Source of the DNA: JBHEPS01 sp046261635
GTDB taxonomy: Bacteria; Acidobacteriota; Thermoanaerobaculia; Gp7-AA8
Reading direction: 5' to 3'
DNA: 5,276 bases
NCBI GenBank assembly: GCA_046261635.1
Contig: JBHEOL010000248.1
Coordinates: forward strand, 1-5,276
Shown here: positions 4,544 to 5,276 of the stretch, piece by piece
Layout of the letters: every line of letters begins with the position of its first letter
Numbering within the stretch: position 1 is the first letter of the stretch
Translations under genes and position numbers: made by a program
The notes under the pieces: generated by a model
Database searches by the model: none
What the model was told of the DNA's origin: nothing
What the model saw: only the letters and a program-made list of their open reading frames with translations

Positions 4544-5276
4544 CGGTTCCCCCCGCGAATCGGCGAGCGCGAGCTCGAGCACGCGGATCGCGGCGAGAGC
4601 CTCGGCCGCCGTGACGGCGAGAGGCGCGCCGGTCGTGATTGCGTCGCGAATGTTCTCGTAGAAGGCGGGGTAGTTGCCCGGGAGGGTCTCGATGCGCGAT
4701 GAGCCGCCGTCGTCGATCAAGGATCCCCACGCCTCCGGCGATTCGAGGCCCCACCCTTCGCCGCCCGGAACCGCGCCGGATCCGAGCGCACTCTCCTGCG
4801 GGTCGAGACCGTACTTGACGAATGCGCCTGCCGTTCCGCGGATCACGAATCGGGGCGTGCGGTCCCGGACCAGCATCCCGGCCCCGAGGGTGACGCGCAG
4901 CTTCTCGTATCGCATGACGAGGTCGAACGCATCGTCCGCCTCGCCGGAATCGCGCTCCCTCCGTACGTCGCCGCGCACCCGATCGGGCTCGCCAAAAAGG
5001 AGCAGCGCCTGATCGACCAGATGTGGCCCCAGGTCGAACAGGATACCGCTTCCGGGCTCGGAACCCTCTCGCCACGCTCCTGGTTTCGGCTGAGGACGGA
5101 TTCTGTCGAAGCGCGATTCGAACGAGACGATCCTTCCGAGCCGGCCTTCATCGATCAGCTTCCGGACGGTGAGGAAGTCGCCGTCCCATCTCCGATTCTG
5201 AAAGACGGAGAGGAGGCGATCCGCCTCCGCGGCGACCGCGATGAGCTCCCGACCCTCTTCGTACGTCACCGTGAAC
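4526..5276 (-). CDS. Gfo/Idh/MocA-family oxidoreductase, C-terminal part (5' end outside window)
   Basis: The frame stays open to the right edge (the codons before 5269 read F-T, as expected in a KPFTVT block), so the GTG at 5269 is internal and the true start lies beyond 5276. About 250 residues are visible of a family usually 330-350 long; the NAD(P)-binding Rossmann fold and the EKP lysine are missing from view. Visible blocks are SVFQNRRWDGDFLTVRKLI, GILFDLGPHLVDQALLLFG with the family's Asp and catalytic His (codon 5021-5023), and VKYGLDPQESAL followed by GWG. These resemble the IolW/YvaA and YdgJ subgroup, which includes NADP-dependent scyllo-inositol dehydrogenase. It would oxidise or reduce a sugar or cyclitol hydroxyl in the cytoplasm; the substrate is not determined. 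It is convergent with tag, and their ends overlap at 4526-4543. Confidence 0.9.
   Translation of the reverse strand, partial: FTVTYEEGRELIAVAAEADRLLSVFQNRRWDGDFLTVRKLIDEGRLGRIVSFESRFDRIRPQPKPGAWREGSEPGSGILFDLGPHLVDQALLLFGEPDRVRGDVRRERDSGEADDAFDLVMRYEKLRVTLGAGMLVRDRTPRFVIRGTAGAFVKYGLDPQESALGSGAVPGGEGWGLESPEAWGSLIDDGGSSRIETLPGNYPAFYENIRDAITTGAPLAVTAAEALAAIRVLELALADSRGEPLPALR

Noticed and set aside
5267..5269. GTG as the start of the oxidoreductase
   Set aside because: The frame stays open to the window edge, the codons before it continue a conserved family block, and the whole Rossmann domain would be missing.

Overview
The window is GC-rich bacterial DNA. Its codon use leaves long open frames on the antisense strand. 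Three complete genes and one gene cut by the right edge can be supported. No rRNA, tRNA, transposase gene or cas gene is visible. The large secreted M14 peptidase with a C-terminal amidotransferase-like fold, the high GC and the many intergenic palindromic repeats would suit an uncultured soil or sediment bacterium such as an Acidobacteriota member. That placement is inference; no marker gene is present.

Layout: (i) 1-174 is intergenic and carries two near-identical 44-bp hairpin repeats, then a Shine-Dalgarno site. (ii) 175-3063 (+) encodes an exported M14-type metallopeptidase with a GATase1-like C-terminal region. (iii) 3064-3244 is a convergent spacer with a heptamer tandem repeat that can form a G-quadruplex, a second heptamer array (GGCAGAA), and a 73-bp element with 10-bp terminal inverted repeats (E1). 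(iv) 3245-3508 (-) encodes a very small lipoprotein that is almost entirely coiled coil. (v) 3509-3937 is a divergent spacer holding a roughly 310-bp composite inverted repeat: GGCAGAA array, element E2, a short core, element E3, and the array again in inverse orientation. (vi) 3938-4543 (+) encodes DNA-3-methyladenine glycosylase I (tag). (vii) 4526-5276 (-) is the C-terminal three quarters of a Gfo/Idh/MocA oxidoreductase, overlapping the end of tag by 18 bp.

The genes do not form one operon. Orientations alternate (+, -, +, -), and the functions (secreted peptide hydrolysis, envelope structure, base-excision repair, sugar or inositol oxidation) do not suggest a shared pathway. The least explained part is the repeat system. 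Heptamer arrays and TCATCCTGAG-ended elements recur together as units in both spacers around the lipoprotein gene, in both orientations, and one unit begins only a few bases after that gene's stop codon. Nothing here proves a new defence or mobile system; the repeats and the coiled-coil lipoprotein are the items most worth following up.
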